Numbered from the stretch's first letter, positions 51,999-60,087 are shown. The stretch is DNA of 64,000 nt from Microbispora catharanthi (GCF_006334915.2 NZ_VDMA02000007.1:310001-374000), one strand, 5' to 3'. Notes: a model not told the origin generated them from the sequence alone. Made by a program: numbers and translations.

Positions 51999-53311
51999 CG
52001 GCTGTACCGCTCCAGCACCTTGTTCCCCTCCTCGACGAGCCGGTTGGCCAGCTCGTCCAGGCTGATCTTGTCGGCGAAGTACTCCTGCATCGCCGGCGTG
52101 GCCACCTTGCTCTTCCACTCGTCGAACCCGTTCACCTTGAGGAACGGCGCGACGACGAGGTCCTTCGCCGAGGCGGTGGCGACGTCCCACCCGTTCTCCT
52201 TCGTGGTGAGCGCGGGGTCCTTCGCGGCGGTCGTGCTGGTGGGCAGCAGCCAGTCACCCTTGGCCAGTTTCGCCTGGTTCGGCCCGTTCAGGAAGTAGGC
52301 GATGAACTTCAGCGCCTCGTCGGGATGCTTGCTGTCGGCCGCGACCGACAGCGTCTGGGAGACCGCGCCCTGCTGGGAGGTCTGTCCCTTCAGCGGGGGC
52401 AGCGTGACCCACTCGAACCCGCTGGGCGCCTGCTCGGCGACCTGCTGGCGCAGATAGACCCCGGCCGGGACGATCGCGTACTTGCCGGCGAAGAAGCCCG
52501 GCAGCGGGTCGGCGGTGCCCATGCCGAGCGCGGACGGGTCGGCCGACTTGTCGGTGTAGAGCTGGTCGTGGATGCGCTGGAGCACCTCGCGCTCCTGCGG
52601 CCCGACCTTCACCGTGGTCTTGCCGTTCTGCGTGTCGAAGAAGGTGCCGCCGAAGTTGAGCGCCAGGTTCAGCACCTTGTTGACCGGCGACTTCATCGGC
52701 CAGGCCACGCCGTACGCGCCCTTCTTGGTGAGCTTCTTGGCCACGTCGGCGAACTCGTCCCACGTCCAGGGGGACTCCGGGGTGGGCACGCGCACGCCGG
52801 CGCCGTCGAGCAGCTTCTTGTTGGCGATGAGCACCTGCGACTCCTGCAGGAACGGCACGCCGTACACGCCCTGGCCGCTCTTGCCGTCCGAGAAGGTGAC
52901 CGTGTCCCACGCGGCCTGCGGGATGTCGCTCTTCAGCTCGGCGGGGACCTTGCCGGTGAGGTCGAGCAGGAAGCCCCGCGAGGCGAAGCTCGACAGCGCC
53001 GGGGAGTCGTCGTGGATGACGTCCGGCGGGTCGCCCGCCTCGAACGACGTCACGAGCTGGTCGTTGACGTTGTCCCAGCTCCCCTGGACGTACTCGACCT
53101 GGATCTTCGGGTTGGCCGTGTTCCAATCGGCGACGATCTGCTTGTTGGCCTCGATCGACTCCTTCTGCCAGGCCAGGCTGAGGAAGCGCAGCTTCACCGG
53201 CTCCCCGTTCTGCCCTGGCGCGGCGTCGCCGCCGCCGTCACCTCCGCCGCTCCCGCATCCGGCGGCGAGCGCGACCGCCGCCACAGCCAGCGCGGCACTC
53301 AATCTCTTCAT
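51995..53311 (-). CDS. carbohydrate-type ABC transporter substrate-binding lipoprotein
   Basis: A 438-residue family 1 extracellular solute-binding protein. The signal peptide ends in the lipobox ALAAGC, followed by a Gly-rich spacer. The core shows VKLRFLSLAWQKESIEANKQ, FEAGDPPDVIHDDSPALSSF, WTWDEFADVAKKLTKKGAYG and GKYAIVPAGVYLRQQ. AGGAGGG precedes the ATG by 6 nt. It feeds the two permeases encoded upstream. The ligand is unknown and probably carries a ribosyl group, judging by the operon. Confidence 0.93.
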   Translation of the reverse strand: MKRLSAALAVAAVALAAGCGSGGGDGGGDAAPGQNGEPVKLRFLSLAWQKESIEANKQIVADWNTANPKIQVEYVQGSWDNVNDQLVTSFEAGDPPDVIHDDSPALSSFASRGFLLDLTGKVPAELKSDIPQAAWDTVTFSDGKSGQGVYGVPFLQESQVLIANKKLLDGAGVRVPTPESPWTWDEFADVAKKLTKKGAYGVAWPMKSPVNKVLNLALNFGGTFFDTQNGKTTVKVGPQEREVLQRIHDQLYTDKSADPSALGMGTADPLPGFFAGKYAIVPAGVYLRQQVAEQAPSGFEWVTLPPLKGQTSQQGAVSQTLSVAADSKHPDEALKFIAYFLNGPNQAKLAKGDWLLPTSTTAAKDPALTTKENGWDVATASAKDLVVAPFLKVNGFDEWKSKVATPAMQEYFADKISLDELANRLVEEGNKVLERYSR

Positions 53312-53343
53312 CGAGACCCTCCTATCAGGTGTCGCCATGCGGG

Positions 53344-54162
53344 TCAGCCCTTGACGGCCCCGGCCATCAGGCCGGACCGCAGGCGCCGCTGGATGATGGC
53401 GAAGAAGACGAGGCTCGGCACGGTCGCGAGCAGCGACGCCGCCGCCAGTGGGCCGAGCCGGGCGACCCCCTCCGGGCCGACGAAGCGCACCAGCGTCAGC
53501 GGAAGGGTCTCCACCTCGGGATCCTTGAGGATCACGAGGGCGAACATGAACTCGTTCCAGGACGAGATGAAGCTGAACAGCAGTGTCGCGACCACGCCGG
53601 GCGCGAGCAGCGGCGCGACGACGGCGGCCAGCGCGCGCAGCCGCCCCGCGCCGTCCACGGCCGCCGCCTCCTCCAGCTCGCGCGGCACCGCCCGCACGTA
53701 TCCGCGCAGCATCCACAGCGCGAACGGCATCACGAACGTGACGTGCACGATCGTGAGCCCGGCGAGGGTGTTCACCAGTTCCAGCCGCCGCAGCACCATG
53801 AACAGCGGAATGATGATCAAGACGACCGGGAAGACCTGGCTGACCAGCACCCAGCCGATCGCGATCTTCCCGGCCACGCCGCGGAACCGGGCCAGCGCGT
53901 ACGCCGCCGGCAGCGCGAGCGCCACCGTGATCAGGGCGGTGGCGACCGCGACGACGAGGCTGCGCAGCCCGGCGCCGATCAGGTCCTGCTCCGCGAAGGC
54001 GTCGGCGAAGTTGGCCAGCGTGGGCCGGCGCGGGATCCACGTGGGATCGAGGGCGGCCATCTCCTGCGGCGTCTTCAGCGCCGTGGACAGCAGCCACAGC
54101 AGCGGGAACGCCAGGAACACGACGTATCCCAGCAGGGCGAGATACTTCAGCGCGCGGGTCAT
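53344..54162 (-). CDS. carbohydrate ABC transporter permease (MalG type)
   Basis: A 272-residue membrane protein with six helices and the EAA loop (ELEEAAAVDGAGRLRALAAVVAPLLAP). It begins YLALLGYVVFLAFPLLWLL and has the KTPQEM periplasmic segment typical of the MalG/CUT1 group. It lies 1 nt after the MalF-type permease. No ATPase gene is in the operon, so a shared MsiK-type ATPase encoded elsewhere is presumed, as is usual in actinomycetes. Confidence 0.93.
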   Translation of the reverse strand: MTRALKYLALLGYVVFLAFPLLWLLSTALKTPQEMAALDPTWIPRRPTLANFADAFAEQDLIGAGLRSLVVAVATALITVALALPAAYALARFRGVAGKIAIGWVLVSQVFPVVLIIIPLFMVLRRLELVNTLAGLTIVHVTFVMPFALWMLRGYVRAVPRELEEAAAVDGAGRLRALAAVVAPLLAPGVVATLLFSFISSWNEFMFALVILKDPEVETLPLTLVRFVGPEGVARLGPLAAASLLATVPSLVFFAIIQRRLRSGLMAGAVKG

Positions 54163-54163
54163 G

Positions 54164-55069
54164 TCAGTCTCCCTCCCGCGCCTGCCGCCACAGGTACAGG
54201 CCCAGCACGACCAGCACGACGATCGTGATCGCCACGCCGAGCGTCGCGGCGTACCCGAAGAAGCCGTACCGGAACGCCTCCTCGTACGCGAACAGCATGG
54301 GCAGCCTCGTCCGCCCGCCCGGCCCGCCCTGGGTGAGCACGTAGACCAGGCTGAACTGGTTGATGTTCCACACGAAGTCGAGCGAGGTGATGGCCACGAT
54401 GACGGGCCGCAGCTGCGGCAGCGTGACGTTCCAGAACCGCCGCCAGGGGCCCGCGCCGTCCACGCTGACCGCCTCGTACAGCTCCCTCGGCACGTTCTGC
54501 AGGCCGGCGAGCAGCACGACCGTGGTCTGCGGCATGCCGGTCCAGACTCCGACGACGATGACCGCGGGCAGCGCGAGGGAGAAGTCGTGCAGCCAGTCGA
54601 CGTCCGAGCCGAACAGGCCGTTGAGCAGCCCCGCGTCCGGGTGATAGACCAGCCGCCACATCAGGCCGACCACCACGGGCGGCATGGCCCACGGCACGAC
54701 CGCCAGCACCCGGGCGACGCCGCGCAGGCGCAGGTCCTGGTTCAGCAGCAGCGCGAGCCCCAGCGAGGCGAGGAACTGCAGCACGGTCACCGACAGGCCC
54801 CAGATCATGCCGATCCGGAACGACTCCCAGAAGTCGCCGTCCGACAGCAGCTCGGCGAAGTTCTCCAGGCCCACGAACGAGGTCTCGGTGTTGCGGCCGG
54901 ACCGCGCGTCGGTGAAGGCCAGCAGGATGCCGTAGACCAGCGGGCCCACGCTGAAGACCAGCACCGGCACGAGCGCGGGGAGCAGCAGCGCGAAGCCGCT
55001 CCCGGACCGCGGCCCGCGCCGCGACCCGCCTCCGGCGCGGCCGTACGGCCGCTCGGCGAGCGCGGTCAC
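54164..55069 (-). CDS. carbohydrate ABC transporter permease (MalF type)
   Basis: A 301-residue membrane protein with six helices (FALLLPALVPVLVFSVGPLV first) and the EAA loop ELYEAVSVDGAGPWRRFWNVTLPQL. The GTG start overlaps the LacI stop by 4 nt (GTGA). The N-terminal 25 residues are basic and cytoplasmic. It forms the importer with the MalG-type permease and the binding lipoprotein. Confidence 0.93.
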   Translation of the reverse strand: MTALAERPYGRAGGGSRRGPRSGSGFALLLPALVPVLVFSVGPLVYGILLAFTDARSGRNTETSFVGLENFAELLSDGDFWESFRIGMIWGLSVTVLQFLASLGLALLLNQDLRLRGVARVLAVVPWAMPPVVVGLMWRLVYHPDAGLLNGLFGSDVDWLHDFSLALPAVIVVGVWTGMPQTTVVLLAGLQNVPRELYEAVSVDGAGPWRRFWNVTLPQLRPVIVAITSLDFVWNINQFSLVYVLTQGGPGGRTRLPMLFAYEEAFRYGFFGYAATLGVAITIVVLVVLGLYLWRQAREGD

Positions 55070-56115
55070 CGGGCACCTCCCGGCGATGTCCCGGGAAGAG
55101 TGGTCGAGCCGCGGATCGTGAGGCTCGGCCGCACGACCGCCACCCGCGGCTCGCGCGGGCCGTTCTGCAGCCGGTCGAGCAGCAGCCCGGCCGCCGCCCG
55201 GCCACGCTCGGCCGACCCGAGCGAGACGCTGGTGAGCGTCGGCCAGGTCACCGAGGCGAGGTCGGTGTCGTCCATGCCGACCACCGCCACGTCGCCGGGG
55301 ACGTCCCTGCCCTGCTCGCGCAGCACGTCGAGCGCGCCGAGCGCGATGAGGTCGTTGGCGCACATCAGCGCGTCCACGCCGGGCACGCGCGACAGCAGCG
55401 CCCGCGCGGCGCGCGCGCCGCTGTCGCGGTAGAAGTCGCCCACCTCGACGAGGTCCTCGTCGTACGGCAGGCCCAGCGCCTCCAGTGCCTCCCGGTACGC
55501 GGCGGCGCGGGCGGCGCCGGGAACGGTGTCGAGCGGGCCGTTGAGGAAGCCGATGCGCCGCCTGCCGATGGCGTGCAGGTGTTCCAGCGCGAGCCGTACG
55601 CCGGTCCTGGAGTCGGTCCGGACGTTGTCCACCAGCGCGCCCTCGGGCATGTCCTCGGGCAGCGAGCCGATGACGACGACGGGGGCGCGCGCGGCGACGA
55701 TGGCCTCGACGTGCTCCTCGGTGACGCCGCGCAACGGGCTGATGATGAGGCCGTCCACGTAGCGCTCGCGCAGACCGCGCAGCACGCCGAGCTCGTCCTC
55801 GGCCTGGCCGTCGGTGGAGTGGATCAGGAGCCGGTAGCCGGCCTCCTTCAGCAGCGGCTGGATCTCGCGCACCATCGCCACGTAGACCGGGTTGCCGATG
55901 TCGGCCATCGCGAAGGCGATCTGGTCGGTGCGGCGGTTGCGGAGCGAGCGGGCCACCGAGTTGGGGACGTAGCCGAGTTCGTCGGCCGCGCGCATGACGC
56001 GCCGCACGGTGTCCTCGCGCGTCGGAAGCCCGTTGAGCACCCGTGACACCGAGGCGATCGACACACCGGCGCGTTGCGCGATCGTGGTGATCGTGGGACC
56101 CTCGGTCAACGGCAC
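55066..56115 (-). CDS. LacI family transcriptional regulator
   Basis: A 349-residue regulator. The helix-turn-helix and hinge occupy residues 9-60 (TITTIAQRAGVSIASVSRVL; ADELGYVPNSVARSLR). The periplasmic-binding-type effector domain follows (TDQIAFAMADIGNPVYVAM; DALMCANDLIALGALDVL; VAVVGMDDTDLASVTWP). The GTG at 56115 is used, and a TTG two codons later has better ribosome-binding-site spacing. It heads the 11-gene operon, and two LacI-type operators lie upstream, so it represses the operon until the imported ligand or a product binds. Confidence 0.93.
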   Translation of the reverse strand: MPLTEGPTITTIAQRAGVSIASVSRVLNGLPTREDTVRRVMRAADELGYVPNSVARSLRNRRTDQIAFAMADIGNPVYVAMVREIQPLLKEAGYRLLIHSTDGQAEDELGVLRGLRERYVDGLIISPLRGVTEEHVEAIVAARAPVVVIGSLPEDMPEGALVDNVRTDSRTGVRLALEHLHAIGRRRIGFLNGPLDTVPGAARAAAYREALEALGLPYDEDLVEVGDFYRDSGARAARALLSRVPGVDALMCANDLIALGALDVLREQGRDVPGDVAVVGMDDTDLASVTWPTLTSVSLGSAERGRAAAGLLLDRLQNGPREPRVAVVRPSLTIRGSTTLPGTSPGGAR

Positions 56116-56137
56116 CTCACTTGGAAGAGAGTGTCCT

Positions 56138-56149
56138 GTAATCGTTTAC
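56138..56149. promoter_or_regulatory. LacI-type operator (one mismatch)
   Basis: GTAATCGTTTAC differs from a perfect palindrome by a single pair. It lies 23 bp upstream of the LacI start. Its centre is 35 bp from the second operator. Confidence 0.6.
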
Positions 56150-56172
56150 CGGCCGGTAACGCACGGCGATCT

Positions 56173-56184
56173 GTAAACGTTTAC
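56173..56184. promoter_or_regulatory. LacI-type operator (perfect)
   Basis: GTAAACGTTTAC is a perfect palindrome with the central CG typical of LacI-family sites. A half-site (CGTAAAC) follows at 56238. The rest of the 207-bp gap up to the next gene holds no other feature. Confidence 0.75.
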
Positions 56185-56322
56185 GGCCGGATGAGTCCAT
56201 ATCAAACCGGGTCTCTTGAGGAGCGTCAAGTAACGAACACGTAAACCGCCTAGATCACCAAGCCGCAACAAGCCGCGCGTTGGTTCTGCTCTTCGACCAG
56301 ATTCGCCCTAGAATCCGCCGGT

Positions 56323-57198
56323 GTGAACGAAGGTCACGAGGACCCGCCGAAGCTCCCCACCAGAGAGCGCTCTCCTCGGCCCGGAACCGGCCGCCACCGA
56401 CGGCCGCTCCCCGCCGACCTGCCGCCCGACGCGCCCGCCCTGGTCCTGGCGGTGCCGGGCAAGGCCGGGGATCCGGTGGGCCCGAGCGGTGACGTGGCCA
56501 TGGAGGTCGCCTCCATCGTCAGGCTCGACAACCCGCAGATCGACCTTCGCATCGTCTCGCTGGCCGACGGCGGCGCCGACCTCACCAAGGAGTTCGCGTC
56601 CATCGCCGCCCAGCGGCCCGCGGACGGACCGGCCGCGGTGGTCGTCCCGCTCGTCACCGGGCCCCATCCGCGCGTGCTGCGCGCCGTGCGGGACGCCGTG
56701 ACGCAGAGCGAGGCCGCGGTGCGGATCACCGAGCCGCTCGGCCCGCATCCGCTGCTCGCCGAGGCCCTGCACGTCCGCCTGGCCGAGGCGGGCCTGGCCC
56801 GCGCCGACCGGATGCGCCTGTTCAACGTCTCGTCGCCGGTCGACGGGATCATCGTCGCGACCGCCGGAGGCGACGAGGCCGCCCGCGGCGCCGACGCGAC
56901 GGCCGTCCTGCTGGCCGCCCGCCTGACGCTCCCCGTCGTCCCCGCCGCGCTGGACGGCCAGCCGAGCGTGCGCGACGCCGCCGAGCGCCTGCGCAACATC
57001 GGCGCCAACCGGCTGGCCATGGTGCCGTACGTCATCGGCCCCGAGGCCGACCTCGCGCGGATCACGACGGCCGCCGAGTCGATCGGCGCCGGGTGCGCCG
57101 ATCCCCTCGGCGCGCACGAGTCCGTGGCCCGCATGGTGTGCGTGCGGTACGGCGCCGCCTTCGGCGGCTTCGACGGCTTCGACGACCTGTCCGACTGA
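56323..57198 (+). CDS. CbiX-like (sirohydrochlorin chelatase-like) protein
   Basis: A 291-residue protein with the two-half layout of CbiX-type chelatases (VAMEVASIVRLDNPQIDLRI; VVVPLVTGPHPRVLRAVRDA; EPLGPHPLLAEALHVRLAEA; LPVVPAALDGQPSVRDAAERL). The usual HGS(R) metal-binding motif at the start is missing (LAVPGKAGDP), so chelatase activity is doubtful. The GTG at 56323 is 8 nt after a TAGAAT -10 box with no ribosome-binding site, which fits a leaderless message. No tetrapyrrole genes are nearby. Confidence 0.75.
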   Translation: MNEGHEDPPKLPTRERSPRPGTGRHRRPLPADLPPDAPALVLAVPGKAGDPVGPSGDVAMEVASIVRLDNPQIDLRIVSLADGGADLTKEFASIAAQRPADGPAAVVVPLVTGPHPRVLRAVRDAVTQSEAAVRITEPLGPHPLLAEALHVRLAEAGLARADRMRLFNVSSPVDGIIVATAGGDEAARGADATAVLLAARLTLPVVPAALDGQPSVRDAAERLRNIGANRLAMVPYVIGPEADLARITTAAESIGAGCADPLGAHESVARMVCVRYGAAFGGFDGFDDLSD

Positions 57199-57204
57199 CG
57201 CCGG

Positions 57205-57807
57205 TCACCCCGCGCCGGCGGACGGCTCGGCGCGGGTCGCGCGGTCGAACAGTTCGACGAGTTCGTCCGCGCAGACGTCGGGATCGAGACCGTCGACGAC
57301 CCGCTCGGCCATCGTGTCGACGGACGCGCGCAGCGCCGCTCCCATCACCGTGCAGTCGAAGGTCCGGAAGGCCCCCGTACGCTGCCCGTCCGCGAACAGG
57401 GCCACAAGCCTGGCGATCGCGGCGTCCCGTTCCGGGCCTCCGACGGGGGCCTGGTTGAAGGCGATCTGCTGCACCGCGCGCACATGTCCGGGATGGCGGG
57501 CGACGAAGGCGATGTTCGACCTGATGAACGCCTCCAGTTGAGCGCGGGCTCCGTGCGCGGCCTGCAGCGCCGGGCGCATGAAGGCCGCGGCGTCGGCGAC
57601 GACCTGCTGGACGACGGCCTCGAACAGCCGGTCCTTGCTGGAGAAGTGATAGGTGATCAGTCTCTTGCTGCTGAGCCCGGCATGCTCGCAGATGGCCTCG
57701 AACGTGGTCTCCGCGTAGCCGCGCTCGGCGAGCACGGCGATCGCGGCCGAGGCGATCTGAGCTCTGCGCGCCTCGGTGGCCACCTGACGGGTCCCAGGGC
57801 TTCTCAT
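57205..57807 (-). CDS. TetR/AcrR family transcriptional regulator
   Basis: A 200-residue regulator: helix-turn-helix at residues 13-62 (QIASAAIAVLAERGYAETTF; ICEHAGLSSKRLITYHFSSK) and a helical effector domain ending in DELVELFDRATRAEPSA. It begins 1 nt after the small membrane protein gene, so both share the promoter at the 36-bp palindrome, which is its likely operator. Confidence 0.92.
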   Translation of the reverse strand: MRSPGTRQVATEARRAQIASAAIAVLAERGYAETTFEAICEHAGLSSKRLITYHFSSKDRLFEAVVQQVVADAAAFMRPALQAAHGARAQLEAFIRSNIAFVARHPGHVRAVQQIAFNQAPVGGPERDAAIARLVALFADGQRTGAFRTFDCTVMGAALRASVDTMAERVVDGLDPDVCADELVELFDRATRAEPSAGAG

Positions 57808-57808
57808 G

Positions 57809-58198
57809 TCACCTCAGCTTGCCACCCTTCGGGTACGCCTCACGCACCGCACGCCGGTTGACGATCAGCGCGACGGCGGCGACCAGGACGCCGACCACTC
57901 CCTGCTCCGCCTTCATCCACACCGGATAACCGCTGTCGGGCGCGAGCAGGATGAGCACGATGCCGATGGGCGCGGCGATGCTGACGAAGCGGATGCGCAC
58001 GTACGCGGCTCTCTTGCCACGCGCGGCCTGCCCGGTCAGGGCGACGAGCCAGACGGACGCCGCGGCCACGGCCGCCCCGCGCAGCCACACCACCCAGGTG
58101 CCGCCGACGACGGCGGCCACACCCAGCGCCGCGATCGAGATGACGAGGACCGCGACGAAGAGCACCCGCACGGGAGCCCACACCGAGTTGTTATCCAT
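57809..58198 (-). CDS. small four-helix membrane protein under TetR control
   Basis: A 129-residue hydrophobic protein with four helices (VRVLFVAVLVISIAALGVAA; GAAVAAASVWLVALTGQAA; FVSIAAPIGIVLILLA; GVVGVLVAAVALIVN) and a basic tail. No family is recognised. The ATG (MDNNSVW) lies inside the 36-bp palindrome, 7 nt after a TAAATT -10 box, so the message is probably leaderless. The frame stays open upstream, but that part would cross the promoter. Confidence 0.75.
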   Translation of the reverse strand: MDNNSVWAPVRVLFVAVLVISIAALGVAAVVGGTWVVWLRGAAVAAASVWLVALTGQAARGKRAAYVRIRFVSIAAPIGIVLILLAPDSGYPVWMKAEQGVVGVLVAAVALIVNRRAVREAYPKGGKLR

Positions 58199-58225
58199 GC
58201 GGATAAATTTATCCGCATGGATAAC
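58190..58225. promoter_or_regulatory. perfect 36-bp palindrome containing a start codon and back-to-back -10 boxes
   Basis: Each 18-bp arm (GTTATCCATGCGGATAAA and its exact complement) is itself a near-palindrome TTATCC-N4-GGATAA, so two operator units are nested in one. The centre provides TAAATT -10 boxes on both strands and the outer part an ATG GAT AAC on both strands. It is the likely operator/promoter of the membrane-protein/TetR unit. Confidence 0.85.
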
Positions 58226-58394
58226 CTCGTGCAACCCCGAGCATGCTCCAGTCCCCGCGAACACGAAGTCACCGGCGTCGAGGTACGCGAGCGTCGCCGG
58301 GCCCAGCACGTCGTGGACGGAAAGCCGGCCGGCTGCGGCGAAACCGCGATCGGCGCGGCCGAGATCGGAGCAGAGCGTGGCAGAGGCCGCGAAG
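58226..58394 (-). other. intergenic stretch with coding-like bias, no gene assigned
   Basis: The minus strand has an open frame with high G/C at third positions (for example LSVHDVLGPATLAYLDAG). It has no start codon with a ribosome-binding site, and it runs into the palindromic promoter. It may be a decayed gene or a chance pattern. Nothing else is seen here. Confidence 0.25.
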
Positions 58395-58757
58395 TCAGGG
58401 CAGGGCGCGGCGACCGGGGAAGCCGAGGTCGCTGCGGTGATACCAGCCGAGGGCGGTCTCCCCCTCCAGCCAGCACAGCCGTACGGACACCTCGCCGAGC
58501 ACGGCGGGGAAGTCGACGAGCAGCGGGGCGACGCCCTTGATCTCGATGTCCTCGGCGTCGAACCAGCTGAGGATCTCGTCCATCCGCGCCTCCAGGCCCT
58601 TGGCCTCCGGCAGCCCGCCGAGGGGTGAGGCGCCCGCGTGCCGCAGGTCGTGGGTGAGCTCGGCCAGGTCGGCGCGTACGGCGACGAACGCGCGGGCGTG
58701 CTCCAGCACCGCCGGCATCAGCGATCTGGCCTCGTCGACCGTGAAGATCCTCGCCAC
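58395..58757 (-). CDS. DUF2203 family protein
   Basis: A 120-residue cytoplasmic protein of the DUF2203 family: FTVDEARSLMPAVLEHARAF at the start, DILSWFDAEDIEIKG-like (ILSWFDAEDIEIKGVAPLLV) in the middle, DFPA, LCWLEGETALGWYHRSDLGF at the end. Function is not known. The GTG at 58757 lies 7 nt after a TAGCGT -10 box, suggesting leaderless translation. Confidence 0.85.
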   Translation of the reverse strand: MARIFTVDEARSLMPAVLEHARAFVAVRADLAELTHDLRHAGASPLGGLPEAKGLEARMDEILSWFDAEDIEIKGVAPLLVDFPAVLGEVSVRLCWLEGETALGWYHRSDLGFPGRRALP

Positions 58758-58791
58758 TCTCCGGACGCTACCGCATCGGCCCGCGCGAGGC

Positions 58792-59163
58792 TCACAGGCG
58801 GCGGCGCAGCAGGCAGAACTCGTTGCCCTCCGGGTCGGCGAGCACGTGCCAGTCCTCCTCACCGGTCTGGCCCACGTCGGCCGGAACGGCGCCGAGCTTG
58901 AGCAGGCGCTCCAGCTCGGCCTCCTGGTCGCGGTCGGTGGGGTTGACGTCGATGTGCAGGCGCAGCTTGCCTCGCTTGGGCTCGGGCACCGGCTCGAAGA
59001 TGAGCGTCGGCTGAAGGCCACCGAAGCCGGTGCCCGGCGGGCCGATCTCCACCCAGCCGTCCTTGCTCTCGATCACCTCGAAACCCAGCACCTCGCACCA
59101 GAAGGCGGCGAGCCGCTCGGGGTCGTGGCAGTCGACGACGAGTTCGCTGATACGACAGGCCAT
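58792..59163 (-). CDS. VOC (glyoxalase/bleomycin-resistance-like) family protein
   Basis: A 123-residue single VOC-domain protein: ISELVVDCHDPERLAAFWCE, LRLHIDVNP, and DPEGNEFCLLRRRL with the late metal-ligand Glu region. This actinobacterial subgroup binds small hydrophobic ligands or acts as a dioxygenase/isomerase, and no reaction can be assigned. It has 34 nt to the DUF2203 gene and 10 nt to the XRE regulator gene on the other side. Confidence 0.88.
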   Translation of the reverse strand: MACRISELVVDCHDPERLAAFWCEVLGFEVIESKDGWVEIGPPGTGFGGLQPTLIFEPVPEPKRGKLRLHIDVNPTDRDQEAELERLLKLGAVPADVGQTGEEDWHVLADPEGNEFCLLRRRL

Positions 59164-59173
59164 GACCGCGGCT

Positions 59174-60058
59174 TTACCCGCGGACGGCCTCCTCATGCAG
59201 CGGGCAGTGGACGACCTCCGGATGAACCGCCAGCCATTCGATCCGCTGCCTGCTCTCGTCGTCCATCGGCGTGTAGACCACGATGCGGGTCTCCGGCGGC
59301 GCCGCCAGCGCCATGCTGGTGGACGTCAGGCGGATCAGGCCCACCGACGAGTGCTTGAACAGCTTCATCCGGATGCCCGGCCTGGCCACCTCGTGCATCG
59401 CCCACATCCGGGCGAACTCCGGGCTGGCCGCCGACAGCCGGGTGACGAAGCCCGTCCACGCCGGCTCTCCCACGTGCCTGCCGAAGGCCGCCCGCAGCGT
59501 CGCGACCATCTGCGGGAGTTCCTCGTCCTTGTTCACGAGCGGGCAGCAGCAGTCCGGCATGGTGAACACCCGCCACAGGACGTTGCGCTCGAGCCGTGGC
59601 CGGTCGACCACGGACGCGAAGATCGTGCCGTACGCGGCGTTCCAGGCGAGCAGGTCGTAACGCCCGCTGTAGACACACGCGGGCAGCGGGTCGAGCTGGC
59701 TCAGGATCGTGTGCACCTCGGCGTCGAGGCCCTCCCCGTGGCCCGCCGGATCGGCGATCTCCGGCAGGTCCGCCAGCCGGTAGAGGTGCTCCCGCTCGGC
59801 CGCGTCCAGCCGCAGCGTACGGGCGATGGCGTCGAGCACCTGCACCGACGCGTTGATGGGGCGGCCCTGCTCCAGCCACGTGTACCAGGTCACGCCCACG
59901 CCCGCGAGCTGGGCGACCTCCTCCCGCCGCAGGCCCGGCGTACGGCGGCGCAGGCCGGGCGGCAGGCCGACGTCCTCGGGCCGGATCCGCTCGCGCCTGC
60001 TGCGCAGGAAGGCCGCGAGCTCCTCACGCCTGGTGTTCCTGGTGCGAATCCCCGTCAC
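59174..60058 (-). CDS. XRE family regulator with MmyB-like ligand domain
   Basis: A 294-residue regulator. The helix-turn-helix covers residues 11-80 (FLRSRRERIRPEDVGLP; RRRTPGLRREEVAQLAGVGV; WYTWLEQGR). The MmyB-like ligand-binding domain follows (ACVYSGRYDLLAWNAAYGTI; MWAMHEVARPGIRMKLFKH). Such proteins bind fatty acids in structural work. It is divergent from the MFS exporter, which is its most likely target. Confidence 0.92.
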   Translation of the reverse strand: MTGIRTRNTRREELAAFLRSRRERIRPEDVGLPPGLRRRTPGLRREEVAQLAGVGVTWYTWLEQGRPINASVQVLDAIARTLRLDAAEREHLYRLADLPEIADPAGHGEGLDAEVHTILSQLDPLPACVYSGRYDLLAWNAAYGTIFASVVDRPRLERNVLWRVFTMPDCCCPLVNKDEELPQMVATLRAAFGRHVGEPAWTGFVTRLSAASPEFARMWAMHEVARPGIRMKLFKHSSVGLIRLTSTSMALAAPPETRIVVYTPMDDESRQRIEWLAVHPEVVHCPLHEEAVRG

Positions 60059-60087
60059 CTCCCCATCTTGACGAGTGCGCGGCCACG

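Noticed and set aside
52325..55432. Plus-strand open frame of over 1000 codons antisense to the ABC importer genes
   Set aside because: Composition is dominated by Arg, Gly, Asp and His with no domain. The minus-strand genes have signal peptide, EAA loops and good ribosome-binding sites.
58198..58309. Longer membrane protein starting at an upstream ATG (58309)
   Set aside because: The extension would be translated through the palindromic promoter. The ATG at 58198 sits 7 nt after a good -10 box.
58217..58540. Plus-strand gene starting MDNLVQPR from the other arm of the 36-bp palindrome
   Set aside because: The product is Arg/Gly-rich without motifs and runs antisense into the DUF2203 gene. 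A short regulatory transcript is possible but a protein is not supported.
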